This document shows positions 6,053 to 6,221 of a stretch of DNA of 6,221 nucleotides, piece by piece (position 1 is the stretch's first letter; the number at the start of each line of letters is the position of its first letter). The notes under the pieces are model-generated. The model was not told the origin of the DNA, did not search any database, and saw only the letters and a list, made by a program, of their open reading frames with translations. The stretch covers positions 1-6,221 of the forward strand of contig DYKW01000109.1 in assembly GCA_020722405.1 (NCBI GenBank). The letters are read 5' to 3'. This stretch comes from Anaerolinea thermophila (GTDB taxonomy: Bacteria; Chloroflexota; Anaerolineae; Anaerolineales; DRKV01). The translations under genes were made by a program, and so were the position numbers.

Positions 6053-6221
6053 CCCCGTCTTTGCGGTGGCGGCCAAGGGGAAGGTATTCCACTCCATGCT
6101 GGCGATGCTCAAACGCCTGCGCTCCGACATCTCCGCCGAACTGGTGGTAATCTCCAACGACAAACGCGTCCTCTCGCTGGCGGCGGTTCCGCTCTTGATT
6201 TTGTACGTGCTGCTGGCGCGT

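Larger units (their letters stand above)
5295..6221 (+). pseudogene. SIS-domain sugar-phosphate isomerase/deaminase-like gene (GlmS C-half/AgaS/NagB-II type), frameshifted, 3' partial
   Basis: An intact relative would bind a phosphorylated (amino)sugar in the cytoplasm and isomerise or deaminate it. It resembles the isomerase half of GlmS but lacks the N-terminal glutamine amidotransferase domain. The start MSLLSEINEQP (ATG 5295) is in one frame. From about 5330 to 6042 the coding sequence continues in the next frame, and from 6048 it returns to the first. Joining the pieces gives about 300 residues with two SIS domains. SIS1 has ARGTSDNAG, GISQSGQSPDI (codons from 5566) and AITNEPDSPLA. SIS2 has LGRGFNYSTAFEWALKLKE and ADFTHGPIAMV. 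Counterparts of the GlmS catalytic Glu (codon 5968-5970) and His (6016-6018) are kept, as are the SQS sugar-phosphate serines. The middle frame has no ATG/GTG/TTG before 5545, so it cannot supply a full-length start. The ribosome site before 5295 is weak. The gene is cut by the window end. Family is confident; whether the breaks are biological or assembly errors is open. Confidence 0.83.

Overview
The window looks like a bacterial carbohydrate-uptake and sugar-modification gene cluster, with every recognisable gene on the + strand. In order it holds the 3' part of an extracellular sugar-binding lipoprotein, two inner-membrane permeases of the CUT1 (MalF/MalG-type) ABC family, two consecutive Gfo/Idh/MocA-family NAD(P)-dependent oxidoreductases, and a SIS-domain sugar-phosphate isomerase/deaminase-like gene that is broken by two indels and runs off the right edge. 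Codon use and gene style suggest a moderately GC-rich bacterium. The Ala/Glu/Pro-rich linker at the start of the binding protein and the ABC/Gfo-Idh-MocA/SIS combination remind me of Chloroflexota (Anaerolineae). That placement is an impression, not something the sequence proves.

Layout: 1-1203 binding protein, cut at its 5' end; 1204-1421 a 218-base non-coding gap with a strong GAAA-loop hairpin plus T-run and several further inverted repeats; 1422-2339 permease 1; 2347-3207 permease 2, 7 bases later; 3208-3270 a short gap with an 8-bp hairpin; 3271-4266 oxidoreductase 1; 4263-5264 oxidoreductase 2, overlapping by ATGA; 5295-6221 the disrupted SIS gene. No stretch over 300 bases lacks a gene. 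I see no tRNA, rRNA, CRISPR array, insertion sequence or convincing promoter.

The probable logic is this. The binding protein captures a sugar or sugar derivative and the two permeases import it, using an ATPase encoded elsewhere because none is in the window. The two dehydrogenases oxidise or epimerise it. The SIS protein, when intact, would isomerise or deaminate a phosphorylated (amino)sugar. The substrate cannot be read from sequence alone.

The most notable observations concern the last gene. It carries a +1 shift at a five-C run and a clean 5-bp tandem duplication (GGCTA GGCTA) that creates a stop, yet all visible catalytic and sugar-phosphate-binding residues are preserved. The second point of interest is the structured gap between the binding protein and the permeases. 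I found no evidence for a wholly new system; the cluster is made of known families.
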